A stretch of 64,000 bases of DNA from JAMZMI01 sp049115715 (GTDB taxonomy: Bacteria; Bacteroidota; Bacteroidia; Cytophagales; Cyclobacteriaceae): assembly GCA_049115715.1 (NCBI GenBank), contig JAGDZQ010000042.1:19850-83849 (forward strand), given 5' to 3'. Each line of letters opens with the position of its first letter. Position 1 is the stretch's first letter. Positions 17,601 to 26,764 of the stretch are shown one piece after another. Both the position numbers and the translations under genes were made by a program. Below the pieces are notes generated by a model. That model was not told where the DNA came from. It was given only the letters and a program-made list of their open reading frames with translations, and searched no databases.

Positions 17601-18058
17601 TCATCATCGAAGAACTCACAGATTTGGTCGAGGAGGCTGTCATGGTAGAGTTCGACAGAATTACCGAAAGAGGAGGAGTGCTGGGTGCGATGGAGTCGAT
17701 GTACCAGCGTGGTAAGATTCAGGAAGAAAGCCTCTACTATGAGACGAAAAAGCACACAGGTGAACTTGAAATTATTGGCGTCAACACGTTTTTGTCGTCA
17801 CAAGGTTCACCAACGATCATTCCAGGTGAAGTGATCAGAGCTACTACTGAGGAAAAGGAAAATCAAATAGAGAACCTTAATTCTTTACATGACCTGCATA
17901 AAAACAAGTCCTCGGAACTATTGAAGCAACTGCAAGAAGTGGCACTCAAAAATGAGAATACATTCGAGCAATTGATGGAGACATCCAAGTATTGTTCACT
18001 TGGTCAAATTACCCATGCGATGTTTGAGGTAGGAGGGCAGTATAGAAGGAATATGTGA
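14687..18058 (+). CDS. icmF: Fused isobutyryl-CoA mutase (IcmF): B12-binding, G-protein chaperone and mutase domains
   Basis: 1123 residues, the length of IcmF. The N-terminal cobalamin-binding domain carries the base-off motif Asp24-x-His26 (FDGHDAA) and a glycine-rich stretch (FGGGGGT). The central MeaB/MeaI-like GTPase has Walker A GTGGAGKSS at about 205-213 and the NKFD specificity motif. The C-terminal half is the acyl-CoA mutase barrel (AGEGGPERTNKRFHYL, SISGYHIAEAGANPISQLAF). It interconverts isobutyryl-CoA and n-butyryl-CoA, or related branched acyl-CoAs such as pivalyl/isovaleryl, with adenosylcobalamin, and the fused GTPase guards cofactor loading. The gene is monocistronic and ends before a convergent methyltransferase. 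Substrate preference among acyl-CoAs is not decided here. Confidence 0.94.
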   Translation: MTQVTTPYKPQNHIRIVTAASLFDGHDAAINIMRRIIQSTGCEVIHLGHNRSVQEIVDCAIQEDVQAIAITSYQGGHTEFFKYMYDLLNERGAGQIKIFGGGGGTILPEEVQELHDYGITRIYSPDDGRSLGLQGMINDLVSQADFTIGRNLNGQVDRLSKENVSDIARTITAVENFPEENKPKLEHIRIQASDKKTTPVLGITGTGGAGKSSLVDELVRRFLSDFDERKIAVISVDPSKRKTGGALLGDRIRMNAIFNDRVYMRSLATRQSNLALSKYVRDAVDIAKAAEFDLIILETSGIGQSDTEITDHSDLSLYVMTPEYGAATQLEKIDMLDFADVIALNKFDKRGALDALRDVKKQFKRNHGLWETDDNELPVYGTIASQFNDPGMNQLYKSIMDMLVEKGNAELKSNFASASEMSEKIYIIPPKRVRYLSEISDLIRDYNVRTDQQKEIAQKLYGLDLSAKVLSDKEEALRAIDEAKEKLKLDLDPHNKKILDEWGAKKDNYESDSFSYQVRGKEIKVETKTTTLSHSKIPKVTLPRYEAWGDILKWTLQENVPGEFPYTAGVFPFKREGEDPTRMFAGEGGPERTNKRFHYLSKDLPVARLSTAFDSVTLYGEDPDHRPDIYGKVGNSGVSICSLDDAKKLYSGFDLCNPTTSVSMTINGPAATITAFFMNAAIDQQCEIYIKENGLENEVNKKIDSLFKESGLKRPVYYGELLEGNDGLGLMLLGITGDQVLPKDIYKGIKASALSKVRGTVQADILKEDQAQNTCIFSTEFSLRLMGDVQQYFIDQKVRNFYSVSISGYHIAEAGANPISQLAFTLSNGFTFVEYYLSRGMHIDEFAPNLSFFFSNGVDPEYAVIGRVARRIWAKAMKFKYGGNERSQKLKYHIQTSGRSLHAQEIDFNDIRTTLQALYAIYDNCNSLHTNAYDEAITTPTEGSVRRAMAIQMIINKELGLTKNENPLQGAFIIEELTDLVEEAVMVEFDRITERGGVLGAMESMYQRGKIQEESLYYETKKHTGELEIIGVNTFLSSQGSPTIIPGEVIRATTEEKENQIENLNSLHDLHKNKSSELLKQLQEVALKNENTFEQLMETSKYCSLGQITHAMFEVGGQYRRNM

Positions 18059-18163
18059 GTTAGTTGATTATCTTTTTTTTGATAAATATAATTTGCTTGT
18101 CTAGAGCTTATCAACTTCCTTCTTATCGATTCCTCATTTCTATGTAAATTGGAATGCTTACCC

Positions 18164-18194
18164 TTGAAAATGGAACCTAGGTTTCCATTTTCAA
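18164..18194. terminator. Long hairpin between convergent genes, possible bidirectional terminator
   Basis: TTGAAAATGGAA (18164-18175) pairs perfectly with TTCCATTTTCAA (18183-18194) around a seven-base loop. It sits between icmF and the convergent methyltransferase gene. No strong T run follows on either strand, so termination efficiency is uncertain. Confidence 0.55.
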
Positions 18195-18222
18195 AATAAA
18201 TTTCATAAATCATAATACGGAA

Positions 18223-18948
18223 TCAGACGGTTATCCTCGCTAGGTATTGATCGTTTTCATCGGTATGAAGAATTTCCAAGTTTAATCCAAGTTTCGAAAC
18301 CACATTCGATAAACTACCCTGATCTACATACAACCAATCAAACCAATCGCCTTTTTCCCCTTTATACTCATATTGATATCGAACTTCCCCATAGTAGCCT
18401 TTGGGCTTCTCCAGTCCGTCTTCATACAAGTAGCTTAAATCAGATGAGTCGATAAGGATTTGACCCATAGGATTGAGAAGAGACTTACATTTTTTCAGAA
18501 ACGAAGAGACACCATTGAGGTTTCCGGCAAGTCCCATTCCATTCATCAAAGCCAAAACGGTATCGTACTTCTCAGTGTGCCTTCTGAAATCCTTGTGAAT
18601 GACTTCATTGACACCAGACAGGATCATTACTTCAGCACAGCCATCGGAGTACTCCAGAGCATGAACATCCAGACCTCTATCTTGAAGTACTAGGGAATGT
18701 GCACCCGCACCTGCGCCAAGGTCTAGTATTTTCCCTTCGCATTCGATAAGAGCCAGATGCTCCAGAGCTGAGAAGTCTATTTCTTCTCGAAAGAAAACCT
18801 CAACAGGCATTTCTTCCGGATCCCCATAACTATTGTGAATGATGAGCGATTGATCTTCATCGCCTTTGTAATAATCGAGAATGGCTTTGCCGTGGATGTC
18901 TTTCAATAGAATGAGGTTAAACTCAAATTTAACCCCATTCTTAAACAA
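18223..18948 (-). CDS. Class I SAM-dependent methyltransferase
   Basis: The Rossmann motif I is KILDLGAGAGAHSLVLQ, followed by the acidic residue of motif II (VHALEYS) and YDTVLALMNGMGLAG. Rossmann methyltransferases of this kind act on small molecules, but the substrate is not evident. The frame begins with a TTG at 18948. A second TTG with the codon starting at 18906 gives an N-terminus (LKDIHGKAILDYYKG) that looks more natural, so the first 14 residues are doubtful. It lies seven bases upstream-side of the lipoprotein gene end in the same direction, possibly co-transcribed. Confidence 0.85.
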   Translation of the reverse strand: MFKNGVKFEFNLILLKDIHGKAILDYYKGDEDQSLIIHNSYGDPEEMPVEVFFREEIDFSALEHLALIECEGKILDLGAGAGAHSLVLQDRGLDVHALEYSDGCAEVMILSGVNEVIHKDFRRHTEKYDTVLALMNGMGLAGNLNGVSSFLKKCKSLLNPMGQILIDSSDLSYLYEDGLEKPKGYYGEVRYQYEYKGEKGDWFDWLYVDQGSLSNVVSKLGLNLEILHTDENDQYLARITV

Positions 18949-18954
18949 AGAAGT

Positions 18955-19626
18955 TTAGTCTGTGATATCTATATGAAGAATTTTTGAAAAGAAGTTACTC
19001 GAAACTTTTCCTCCTCTTGGAGCTTCCTGCAGTTCCCAGTCTTTATGTCTTACCATTCTGAATTCCATGCGGCCGTCCAGCTCCTCATCCAGTGAATTAG
19101 CTTCAATGAATATACTCTTACTTCCTCTATTACTATTTCCTAGTGTGAATATGATATCATCATCAATAATCTCCAAATAGACAATTTCATCTGTACCAAC
19201 TGGGTTACCCTCCCATGATATCAATACATCTTCTGATTTTGAAATAGAAGTCAATGATGATGGTAACTGTATATCCTCAGGAATTGAAACAATGTTTGTA
19301 TACGTTCTAGAATCATGATCTCTATATTCAAATGTTACATCATCGATGCGCTCCTTAAATTTTCTGGTATAGTCCACGATTCCTAGTATATCTCTTTTTT
19401 CTAGTCCATGATCTTCTGCCAATATTTGAGCGGGAGAAGTGATTTTTAGAGGAGTTGAGCCAAACCAAAATTGAGCGACAGCCTCCGTCTTAATTTTGTG
19501 ATCATTATAGTCAACTCTATAGTCTGTTTTGATTCTATCTTGATTTACATCTTCCGATGGCTCTGGGTCACAGCTAGAGAAGTAAACGATGGATAGAACA
19601 AGTAGAGAAAGGGCTAATCTTTTCAT
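18955..19626 (-). CDS. Hypothetical lipoprotein
   Basis: The start is the ATG ending at 19626, where a clear lipoprotein signal begins (MKRLALSLLVLSIVYFSSCD). The frame runs further upstream, but that part crosses a terminator hairpin and would not be coding. After the Cys is an acidic linker and about 190 residues of mixed strands with no known domain. It would be anchored in the outer membrane or periplasm. It lies downstream of the M16 peptidase gene but is separated from it by a strong terminator, and is followed closely by the methyltransferase gene. Confidence 0.78.
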   Translation of the reverse strand: MKRLALSLLVLSIVYFSSCDPEPSEDVNQDRIKTDYRVDYNDHKIKTEAVAQFWFGSTPLKITSPAQILAEDHGLEKRDILGIVDYTRKFKERIDDVTFEYRDHDSRTYTNIVSIPEDIQLPSSLTSISKSEDVLISWEGNPVGTDEIVYLEIIDDDIIFTLGNSNRGSKSIFIEANSLDEELDGRMEFRMVRHKDWELQEAPRGGKVSSNFFSKILHIDITD

Positions 19627-19685
19627 TGCATTTTTTTTGATTAGATACTTGACACACGTTCTAAAAAAAAAGTGGGAGAGCACTT

Positions 19686-19726
19686 GAAAAAAAATCTGGT
19701 ACAACGATAAACACCGTACCAGATTT
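19686..19726 (-). terminator. Rho-independent terminator after the M16 peptidase gene
   Basis: Read leftward, an 11-base-pair stem (19716-19726 with 19692-19702, sequence AAATCTGGTAC) is followed by a run of T. It lies 21 bases after the peptidase stop and would end that transcript. Confidence 0.85.
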
Positions 19727-19746
19727 AATCCTTTCAGCATTTAATT

Positions 19747-22701
19747 TTATTGAAGATTGATAGGCTCGGTTTCCTTGTAGCCAAAAATTTCTTCAAGGCT
19801 AAGTTCCTTTACCTCTCCATATTTTTCCAATTCTTTGAAATCTATGTTTTCGCGAGAACCTATCATTACAGTTGTGAAGTTTTTGTCCTTAATATGTTCT
19901 TCTTGAAAAGTTTTCAAATCTTCAAATGTCATGTTTTGAATCTTATCATAAACATCTTTTCTGATATCATAATCTAATCCTGCATCTTGAGCTCCTATAT
20001 AATTCCAGAGCACTCCTGATCTTGTAATTCGTTCGCTTTCAAGCTTACTTAGAATTGCTTCTTTGGCGGTGTTAAATGCAGTTCCTGATTCTGGAAAATT
20101 ATTCATGAGGTCGATCATCGCTTCCATCGCTTCCGGCTGTTTATCAGACTGGGTGCCTATATAAGAGTATAGATATTCTGATTTATCCTTGTCGGTAGGC
20201 TGAGAGTATCCAGAAAACACAGCATAGGCGAGACCCTGTGCTTCCCTTATCTCTTGAAATACAATACTGTTCATTCCACCCCCAAAATATTCGTTGAACA
20301 TTTTGACCTCAGGAGCTAGAGAAGCATTGTATTTTTCACCTTTGTGCACGAATATGATTTCGCTCTGTACCATATCGTAATCAGTCCAAAACACTTTTGG
20401 CTCATCCGTGCTCTTTTCTTCAAATATTTTCTTCTCGGGAAGAGGAATGAATGTATCAGGAATGTTATGATTAGTTTCAAGAAATGTCACCAATTCAGAC
20501 TGATTTCGAGGACCATAGTACATAATTCTATGTTCCATTTTTGGTATATCCTTTATGATTGAGGTCAACTTTTCTGCCTCAAGGTTAATGAGGTCATTGT
20601 TGGATAGCACATTGGTAAAAGGATTCTTCGACCCATACTTTGCATAGGTGAAAAGTCCATTGAAAAGGATTTTACCTTTATCCTTTTTAGCATTTCCCCT
20701 TGCTTGTAGTTTTCTGTCTATAAGCTTGTTAAGCGCCTCCTGATCCGCTATTGGATCCACGAATATTTTTTCGAATAGCTGAGTTGCAGCCTCCATATTC
20801 TCATCCAAGCCAGAAAGGGTGACATAGGTTCGTTCACCAGAGGAGTTGACTGAAAAATCACAGCCGAGTTTGTAGAGCTCTTTTTTGAAGTCTTCTGAAG
20901 AAAGTTCGCCTGTTCCAATATACTCAAGGTATTGAATCGCTTGTGCCATTTCGGGGCTTTCGTTACTCCCTACATCCAAAAGATAAATCAGATTGAACAA
21001 CTCATTTTCATCGTTTTCTTTAGATAAAACTTCTACTCCCTTTACTTCAGTTTTATTAATATCCTTTTCGTAGTTAACAAAAACGGGCTGAAGTTTTTCA
21101 ACCTTTTGACTCATAAGTTTTTGCTGGAAATCTGACTTCACATCCCTATTCACCGTAAGTTTTGTGATCTCTGGCTTTACTACTTGCTGTCGGTCAGTAT
21201 TCTCTCCAATTCGTTTATAAATCACCACATAGTTGTCATTATAGTACTTATTGGCAAATTCTACCACCTGCTCTTTTGTGATTGATTCCATTTTATCGAG
21301 CTCTTGAATGTACTCTGACCAATCAATGTCATTGGTAAAAGCCATTACCATTTCATTCGCTCTGGAACTATTACTTTCCAGGCCTTTCATCTTACCCTTC
21401 TTGAAATCGGCGATTACGGCAGGAATAAGCCAGTCTTCAAACTCTCCATTCTTGAGCATGTCAATTTGTTCAAGTAGTAAATCTTTCACTTCCTCAAGTG
21501 TCTGATTTTGCTTAGGAGTTCCTCGGAAGCTATGAACCGTATAATCATTCATGGCCCAGGGACTACACCCAGCACTCAATACCTTCTGCTGCTGGTTTAG
21601 ATTGATGTCGATCATTCCCGCTGAGCTGTTGTTTAAAATCATATCGATCAGACCTACGTATCTATTTTGTTCACTACCTGTTCCTTCAAACCGATACGAT
21701 AAGTAGAGATTTTCTGCACTAGGGCCATATATTTCAGCATATACAGGCTCTGCTATTGGCTCTTCATCTACCACAACCCAAGGCTCCAATGCTTCATTTG
21801 GCTCCCAGGTAGCAAAGTGTTTTTCGATTGATTTTATTGTTTCAGTATAGTCAATATCACCACTTATGCAGATTGCGACGTTGTTGGGTCTATAATAGGT
21901 ATCGAAATATTTTTTTATGGCAGTAATAGAAGGGTTTTTTAGATGCTCTATCGTGCCAATGTTAAGCTGGGTACCATATGTGTGGTTTTTGAAAAGAAGC
22001 TGAAGTACTCGTTCATACATTTTGCGTCCATCGCTATCCAATGCCCTGTTCTTTTCCTCATAGACGGCCTCCAGTTCAGTATGAAAAAGTCGGTTTGTAA
22101 TCGTTCTGAATCTACTCCCTTCCAATTCAAGAAATCTGTGAATCTCGTTGGCAGGGATGTCGATCGTATAAACTGTTCGATCTTTAGCTGTGTATGCATT
22201 CAACCCTTTTCCACCAAGAGCGGAGATCATTTTATCATACTCATTAGGTATGGCATACTCAGATGCTTTGTTTGAAACCTGATCAATTAGCGTATAGTAT
22301 TCCCTTCTTTCTATAGAGTCTGTCAGTGTTCCATAATATTCAAACATGTTTTCGATACTATCCAAGTAGACTTTTTCTGTTTCAAAGTCTAGGGAACCGA
22401 ACTTATCTGTCCCTTTAAACATCATGTGTTCTAAATAGTGAGCCAATCCTGTATTGTCTGCAGGGTCATTTTTGCCTCCAGCTTTCACCGCAACGTAAAC
22501 TTGCACACGAGGAGAATTCTTATAATCACTCAGATAAACCTTCAAGCCATTATCCAGTGTGTAGATTCTGGTTTTCATGGGATCGCCTACCACCGTCTCG
22601 TAGGAGTATCCATTTTCTGAAATAACTTTTGTGTCAAACGGCTTTTCGGTTTTGCATCCAATCAAAAAGGAAATAAATAGGATGGCCAGTAATTGTTTCA
22701 T
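19747..22701 (-). CDS. M16-family zinc peptidase, lipoprotein, two-domain (pitrilysin/PqqL-like)
   Basis: 984 residues from the ATG ending at 22701, which gives a lipoprotein signal MKQLLAILFISFLIGC with Cys16. The frame is open nine codons further, but the signal favours this start. The N-terminal M16 domain has the inverted zinc motif His88-x-x-Glu91-His92 (TGLAHYLEHMMFKGT) and the distal Glu region ELEAVYEEKNR. The C-terminal half repeats the fold without the zinc motif, as is normal for the family, and carries the substrate-binding R/Y region (FQEIREAQGLAYAVFSGYS). It probably degrades peptides in the periplasm or at the cell surface. Confidence 0.92.
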   Translation of the reverse strand: MKQLLAILFISFLIGCKTEKPFDTKVISENGYSYETVVGDPMKTRIYTLDNGLKVYLSDYKNSPRVQVYVAVKAGGKNDPADNTGLAHYLEHMMFKGTDKFGSLDFETEKVYLDSIENMFEYYGTLTDSIERREYYTLIDQVSNKASEYAIPNEYDKMISALGGKGLNAYTAKDRTVYTIDIPANEIHRFLELEGSRFRTITNRLFHTELEAVYEEKNRALDSDGRKMYERVLQLLFKNHTYGTQLNIGTIEHLKNPSITAIKKYFDTYYRPNNVAICISGDIDYTETIKSIEKHFATWEPNEALEPWVVVDEEPIAEPVYAEIYGPSAENLYLSYRFEGTGSEQNRYVGLIDMILNNSSAGMIDINLNQQQKVLSAGCSPWAMNDYTVHSFRGTPKQNQTLEEVKDLLLEQIDMLKNGEFEDWLIPAVIADFKKGKMKGLESNSSRANEMVMAFTNDIDWSEYIQELDKMESITKEQVVEFANKYYNDNYVVIYKRIGENTDRQQVVKPEITKLTVNRDVKSDFQQKLMSQKVEKLQPVFVNYEKDINKTEVKGVEVLSKENDENELFNLIYLLDVGSNESPEMAQAIQYLEYIGTGELSSEDFKKELYKLGCDFSVNSSGERTYVTLSGLDENMEAATQLFEKIFVDPIADQEALNKLIDRKLQARGNAKKDKGKILFNGLFTYAKYGSKNPFTNVLSNNDLINLEAEKLTSIIKDIPKMEHRIMYYGPRNQSELVTFLETNHNIPDTFIPLPEKKIFEEKSTDEPKVFWTDYDMVQSEIIFVHKGEKYNASLAPEVKMFNEYFGGGMNSIVFQEIREAQGLAYAVFSGYSQPTDKDKSEYLYSYIGTQSDKQPEAMEAMIDLMNNFPESGTAFNTAKEAILSKLESERITRSGVLWNYIGAQDAGLDYDIRKDVYDKIQNMTFEDLKTFQEEHIKDKNFTTVMIGSRENIDFKELEKYGEVKELSLEEIFGYKETEPINLQ

Positions 22702-22926
22702 GATTGAGAGATTTCGTTTTTTGAACAATTCAATTTAACGACAGAATATTGAAATGGGTCTGTTCAATTATACAAGTGGATGATTTCAAGAGATAAAGCA
22801 GCAATGATATGTGCTAAATCCAAAAGGATGTCATCTTAAGCATCGAATTTTAGGACGTTTGTTTCCATCCGTTTTTCAAAATGGATAACTTCGTAGCAAA
22901 ATTGTATATCTGTAAAACTATACCAT

Positions 22927-25191
22927 ATGGCATTCGACATTGAAATGATAAAGGCACTCTATGAAAAGATGGGTGCTAGAGTAAATAAAGCACGTGAGGT
23001 AACGGGGAAAGCGCTTACTCTATCAGAAAAAATATTGTATTCACATCTTGCTCAGGATACTCCAAGTGAGGAGTATGAGAGAGGAGGATCATATGTCGAT
23101 TTTGCTCCGGATAGAATTGCTTGCCAGGATGCAACAGCGCAAATGGCATTACTTCAGTTTATGCAGGCAGGGAAATCAAAAGTAGCTGTACCAACTACTG
23201 TCCACTGTGATCACTTGATTCAGGCTAAAATTGGAGCTGCTGATGATTTGCAAAATGCCTTGAACTCTAGCAACGAGGTTTTCAATTTTCTAGAATCAGT
23301 TTCTGATAAGTATGGGATTGGTTTTTGGAAACCTGGAGCAGGGATCATCCATCAGGTAGTGTTAGAAAACTATGCGTTTCCTGGAGGAATGATGATAGGA
23401 ACAGATTCTCACACCGTAAATGCCGGCGGACTTGGAATGGTAGCCGTAGGAGTAGGTGGTGCTGATGCTGTAGATGTAATGGCAGGAATGCCTTGGGAGC
23501 TTAAGTTCCCTAAACTTATAGGAGTAAAACTTACCGGTAAACTTAATGGCTGGACTGCACCAAAAGATGTGATTCTAAAAGTAGCAGGAATCCTTACCGT
23601 AAAGGGAGGTACAGGTGCTATTGTTGAATACTTTGGTGAAGGTGCTCAGAATATGTCTTGTACTGGAAAAGGTACAATTTGTAACATGGGAGCGGAGATA
23701 GGAGCTACAACTTCGACCTTCGGGTATGATGAGTCAATGGAACGCTATCTTCGAGCTACAGGAAGGGATGAAGTGGCTGATTTGGCAAATGGAGTTAAAG
23801 AACACCTTACGGGCGATGCTGAAGTTTATGCGAATCCTGAAAAATATTTTGATCAGGTAATTGAAATAGATCTGGATACGCTTGAGCCACATGTAAATGG
23901 TCCTTTCACACCAGATTTAGCTACACCTATTTCTGAGATGAGTGCGAAAGCATCTTCCAATGGATGGCCAGAAAAAGTAGAATGGGGCTTGATCGGATCT
24001 TGCACCAATTCATCTTATGAAGATATTTCCAGAGCAGCTTCTATCGCTGCTCAGGCACTAGATAAAGGTTTGAAACCTGCTGCCGAGTTTGGAATTAATC
24101 CAGGTTCAGAGCAAGTTCGGTATACCATTGAGCGTGATGGCTTCATTGATACTTTCGAAAAACTCGGAACCAAAGTTTTCACTAACGCTTGTGGACCTTG
24201 TATCGGACAGTGGGATCGAAAAGGTGCCGATAAGAAAGAAAAAAATACGATTGTTCATTCATTCAATAGAAACTTCGCTAAGCGCGCCGACGGCAACCCA
24301 AATACACATGCTTTTGTAACCTCACCAGAAATGGTAGCTGCAATCGCAATATCAGGTAAGCTAGGGTTTAACCCGATAACTGATACCCTCACAAATGATA
24401 AAGGAGAACAAGTTAAGCTTGACCCGCCAACAGGTTGGGAGCTTCCTCCAAAAGGATTTGACGTAGAAGATGCAGGATATTTAGCTCCAGCAGAAGACGG
24501 ATCAGGAGTTGCCATAAAAGTAAAAGAAGACTCTCAGCGACTTCAGTTGCTTGATCCATTTTCACCTTGGAATGGGGAAAACATTACGGGTGCAAAACTG
24601 TTAATCAAAGCTTTTGGTAAGTGTACCACAGATCATATCTCTATGGCAGGTCCTTGGTTGAGATTCAGAGGCCACTTGGATAATATTGCGAATAATACGT
24701 TGACAGGAGCTGTAAATGCCTTCAATCAAGAAACAGATAAGGTTAAAAACCAATTGACAGGAGAGTACGGTGGTGTACCTGATGTTCAGCGTGCGTACAA
24801 AGCTGCGGGTGTTCCTACTATAGTTGTTGGAGATCACAACTATGGAGAAGGGTCATCTAGAGAGCACGCAGCAATGCAACCAAGACATTTGGGAGTAAAA
24901 GCTGTGCTTGTCAAATCATTTGCTCGTATTCACGAAACCAATTTGAAGAAGCAAGGGATGCTAGGGCTTACATTTGCAAATGAAGCAGACTATGATTTGA
25001 TTCAGGAGGCAGATACCTTCGATTTCATTGATTTGACAGAATTTGCTCCGGGTAAGCAATTGACTATTGTAGCCAATCATGCCGATGGCTCCTCTGATAC
25101 AATTAAGGTAAATCATACCTACAATGACAGTCAGATTGGTTGGTTCAAAGCAGGTTCTGCGTTGAACTTGATCAAGGAGATGAATAAATAA
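22927..25191 (+). CDS. Aconitate hydratase (mitochondrial-type aconitase)
   Basis: 754 residues, matching the mitochondrial-type aconitases usual in Bacteroidota. The iron-sulfur ligand cysteines are in GLIGSCTNSSYED and ACGPCIGQW. The substrate-loop motifs GTDSHTVNAGGLG and the C-terminal swivel domain (NYGEGSSREHAAM) are present. It catalyses citrate to isocitrate in the TCA cycle, in the cytoplasm, with a [4Fe-4S] cluster. It is monocistronic and ends in a strong terminator. The upstream 225 bases hold no gene; TAACTTCG near 22887 resembles a -7 box but a matching TTTG is too far away to be convincing. Confidence 0.97.
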   Translation: MAFDIEMIKALYEKMGARVNKAREVTGKALTLSEKILYSHLAQDTPSEEYERGGSYVDFAPDRIACQDATAQMALLQFMQAGKSKVAVPTTVHCDHLIQAKIGAADDLQNALNSSNEVFNFLESVSDKYGIGFWKPGAGIIHQVVLENYAFPGGMMIGTDSHTVNAGGLGMVAVGVGGADAVDVMAGMPWELKFPKLIGVKLTGKLNGWTAPKDVILKVAGILTVKGGTGAIVEYFGEGAQNMSCTGKGTICNMGAEIGATTSTFGYDESMERYLRATGRDEVADLANGVKEHLTGDAEVYANPEKYFDQVIEIDLDTLEPHVNGPFTPDLATPISEMSAKASSNGWPEKVEWGLIGSCTNSSYEDISRAASIAAQALDKGLKPAAEFGINPGSEQVRYTIERDGFIDTFEKLGTKVFTNACGPCIGQWDRKGADKKEKNTIVHSFNRNFAKRADGNPNTHAFVTSPEMVAAIAISGKLGFNPITDTLTNDKGEQVKLDPPTGWELPPKGFDVEDAGYLAPAEDGSGVAIKVKEDSQRLQLLDPFSPWNGENITGAKLLIKAFGKCTTDHISMAGPWLRFRGHLDNIANNTLTGAVNAFNQETDKVKNQLTGEYGGVPDVQRAYKAAGVPTIVVGDHNYGEGSSREHAAMQPRHLGVKAVLVKSFARIHETNLKKQGMLGLTFANEADYDLIQEADTFDFIDLTEFAPGKQLTIVANHADGSSDTIKVNHTYNDSQIGWFKAGSALNLIKEMNK

Positions 25192-25227
25192 CGGATGAGA
25201 ATATTTGTATTCGTTTGAATAGAAAAC

Positions 25228-25262
25228 AAGAGCTACTTAAATTTTTAAGTGGCTCTTTGTTA
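25228..25262 (+). terminator. Rho-independent terminator after aconitase
   Basis: A 14-base-pair stem (25228-25241 with 25244-25257, one G-T pair; the two loop bases would open further in practice) reads AAGAGCTACTTAAA and is followed by a T-rich tail. It lies 37 bases after the aconitase stop. Confidence 0.85.
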
Positions 25263-25293
25263 TTTTGGGGAATCAACTTTTAAAAGAAAGCAT

Positions 25294-25485
25294 ATGAAAT
25301 TGATCAGAATCTTAGTTGTTGCATTTGCAACCACACTTTTTGGTTGCGGTGAGCAGTGCTATGAGTGCTCCAGATCAACATCAAGCAGTTCAAGTACAAT
25401 AGGTTTTTGTTTTGATAATCGAGCTGACGCAAGAGATGAGTGCGAACGGCAGGAAGACAATGGCTACAAATGCAAAAAGATTTAG
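25294..25485 (+). CDS. Small cysteine-rich lipoprotein, 63 aa
   Basis: The ATG at 25294 gives a lipoprotein signal (IRILVVAFATTLFGCGE). The frame is open 15 codons earlier, but that part overlaps the aconitase terminator. The mature part, about 43 residues, has five further cysteines (EQCYEC, FCFD, DECER, YKCKK) and a serine run, suggesting a small disulfide-bonded domain outside the inner membrane. I recognise no family. It has its own terminator downstream. Confidence 0.65.
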   Translation: MKLIRILVVAFATTLFGCGEQCYECSRSTSSSSSTIGFCFDNRADARDECERQEDNGYKCKKI

Positions 25486-25527
25486 GAGTTAATAGAATAC
25501 GATTCTATTTGTGAAGGTATCATATGG

Positions 25528-25562
25528 AAAAAGGCTGTTTCAAGAGAGGTAGTCTTTTTTTT
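25528..25562 (+). terminator. Terminator after the small lipoprotein gene
   Basis: AAAAAGGCT (25528-25536) pairs with AGTCTTTTT (25551-25559) with one G-T pair, and the T run extends to 25562. Confidence 0.65.
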
Positions 25563-25611
25563 GTATTCAATAGTGAATATCGACTTCTCTTTATTTCCTT
25601 AAATTCACCAT

Positions 25612-26517
25612 GTGAAATCTGCTTTTTACGCTCTATTTATAGGCCTCTCTCTTTGCTGTTATGCACAGAATAGTCTTGACTTATTCACCGTATCATTTCG
25701 ACATGGCTTCAGTAGGCCAACGAATGAAGTGGTTGGAAATGCCAGTGAAAATGTCGGGTTGGTCAACCTGAAAGTGCCCATTAGATTATCAAAAACTTCT
25801 ATTTGGTACAATGACCTTACCTATCAAGCATCTACTGTTGATTACTCCTCTGATTTTCCTAATACTATAGATCCTACGAATCTTCACGGATTTATCTTTC
25901 AGTCTGGTCTTGTGAGGAAGCTGGATGAAAAAAGCGCTTTTCAACTTTTGGCAGTACCCCGACTGATGACAGATTTAAACAATGTCACCATTAACCATTT
26001 TCAATTTGGTGGAATAGGACTTTATGAAAGAAAATTCAGCGAAAGTCTTACCATGAGGTATGGCTTGATGTACAATCAAGAATTATTTGGAGACATGTTT
26101 GTGCCTTTGGTTTATCTGAACTGGTCACTTACTCCAAAGTGGAGTGTAAAAGGACTGTTCCCGATATTCACCAAAATCACTTATCAATCTAGTGAGAAGT
26201 TAGCTTTGGGATTAAGCCACTTTGGAATGATTACATCATTCCAAGTTGGAGACCCTTTTTATAATCAAGATTACATTGAAAGGAAGAGCATTGATCTAAC
26301 CTTGTTTGGAAGATATAAACTTGCCGGAAATTTTCACCTTGAAATGAGAGCCGGCTATGCACTTGGTAGAAGTTATTATCAGTATGCCAAAGGAGATGAA
26401 GTTGATTTTCGTGTTGCCATTTTCAGTGTGGGCGACAATAGAACTCAGAAGAACGTGTCCTTCAATCCAGGATCTATTATAGATTTTCGTATGGTCTATA
26501 ACTTACCATTAGACTAA
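25612..26517 (+). CDS. Outer-membrane beta-barrel protein, DUF6268-like
   Basis: The start is a GTG at 25612; the nearby ATG at 25610 is followed at once by a stop. A signal peptide (FYALFIGLSLCCYAQ) leads to about 280 residues of alternating amphipathic strands ending in a terminal strand with aromatic and hydrophobic residues (IDFRMVYNLPLD). This is the profile of an outer-membrane barrel, and the pattern resembles DUF6268. The channel specificity is unknown. It lies 247 bases upstream of the GH86 gene in the same direction, with no terminator seen between, so a link to polysaccharide use is possible but unproven. Confidence 0.75.
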   Translation: MKSAFYALFIGLSLCCYAQNSLDLFTVSFRHGFSRPTNEVVGNASENVGLVNLKVPIRLSKTSIWYNDLTYQASTVDYSSDFPNTIDPTNLHGFIFQSGLVRKLDEKSAFQLLAVPRLMTDLNNVTINHFQFGGIGLYERKFSESLTMRYGLMYNQELFGDMFVPLVYLNWSLTPKWSVKGLFPIFTKITYQSSEKLALGLSHFGMITSFQVGDPFYNQDYIERKSIDLTLFGRYKLAGNFHLEMRAGYALGRSYYQYAKGDEVDFRVAIFSVGDNRTQKNVSFNPGSIIDFRMVYNLPLD

Positions 26518-26764
26518 GGATTAGTTACTTAATCTTAATCCGTTCACGATGATTCATTTTCACTCCAGAGATTGTCGTATCCTAGGTTGTTTAGTTTTTG
26601 TCTAGGAGTGGAGGCTCTGTGATAGAGGAAAAGATTGAAGCTTTGCTAAACAAGCTTTTATGAAATTCGAATTATTTAATCGAAAATTTATTGTAATCAA
26701 TAATTCGAATGATTTTATGCTTTGTAAAATTAGATTTTAATAAAATTTAAACCAACTGGGAAGC

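Noticed and set aside
21943..22275. A 110-codon frame on the opposite strand of the M16 peptidase gene
   Set aside because: It is fully inside a clear gene and has no features of its own.
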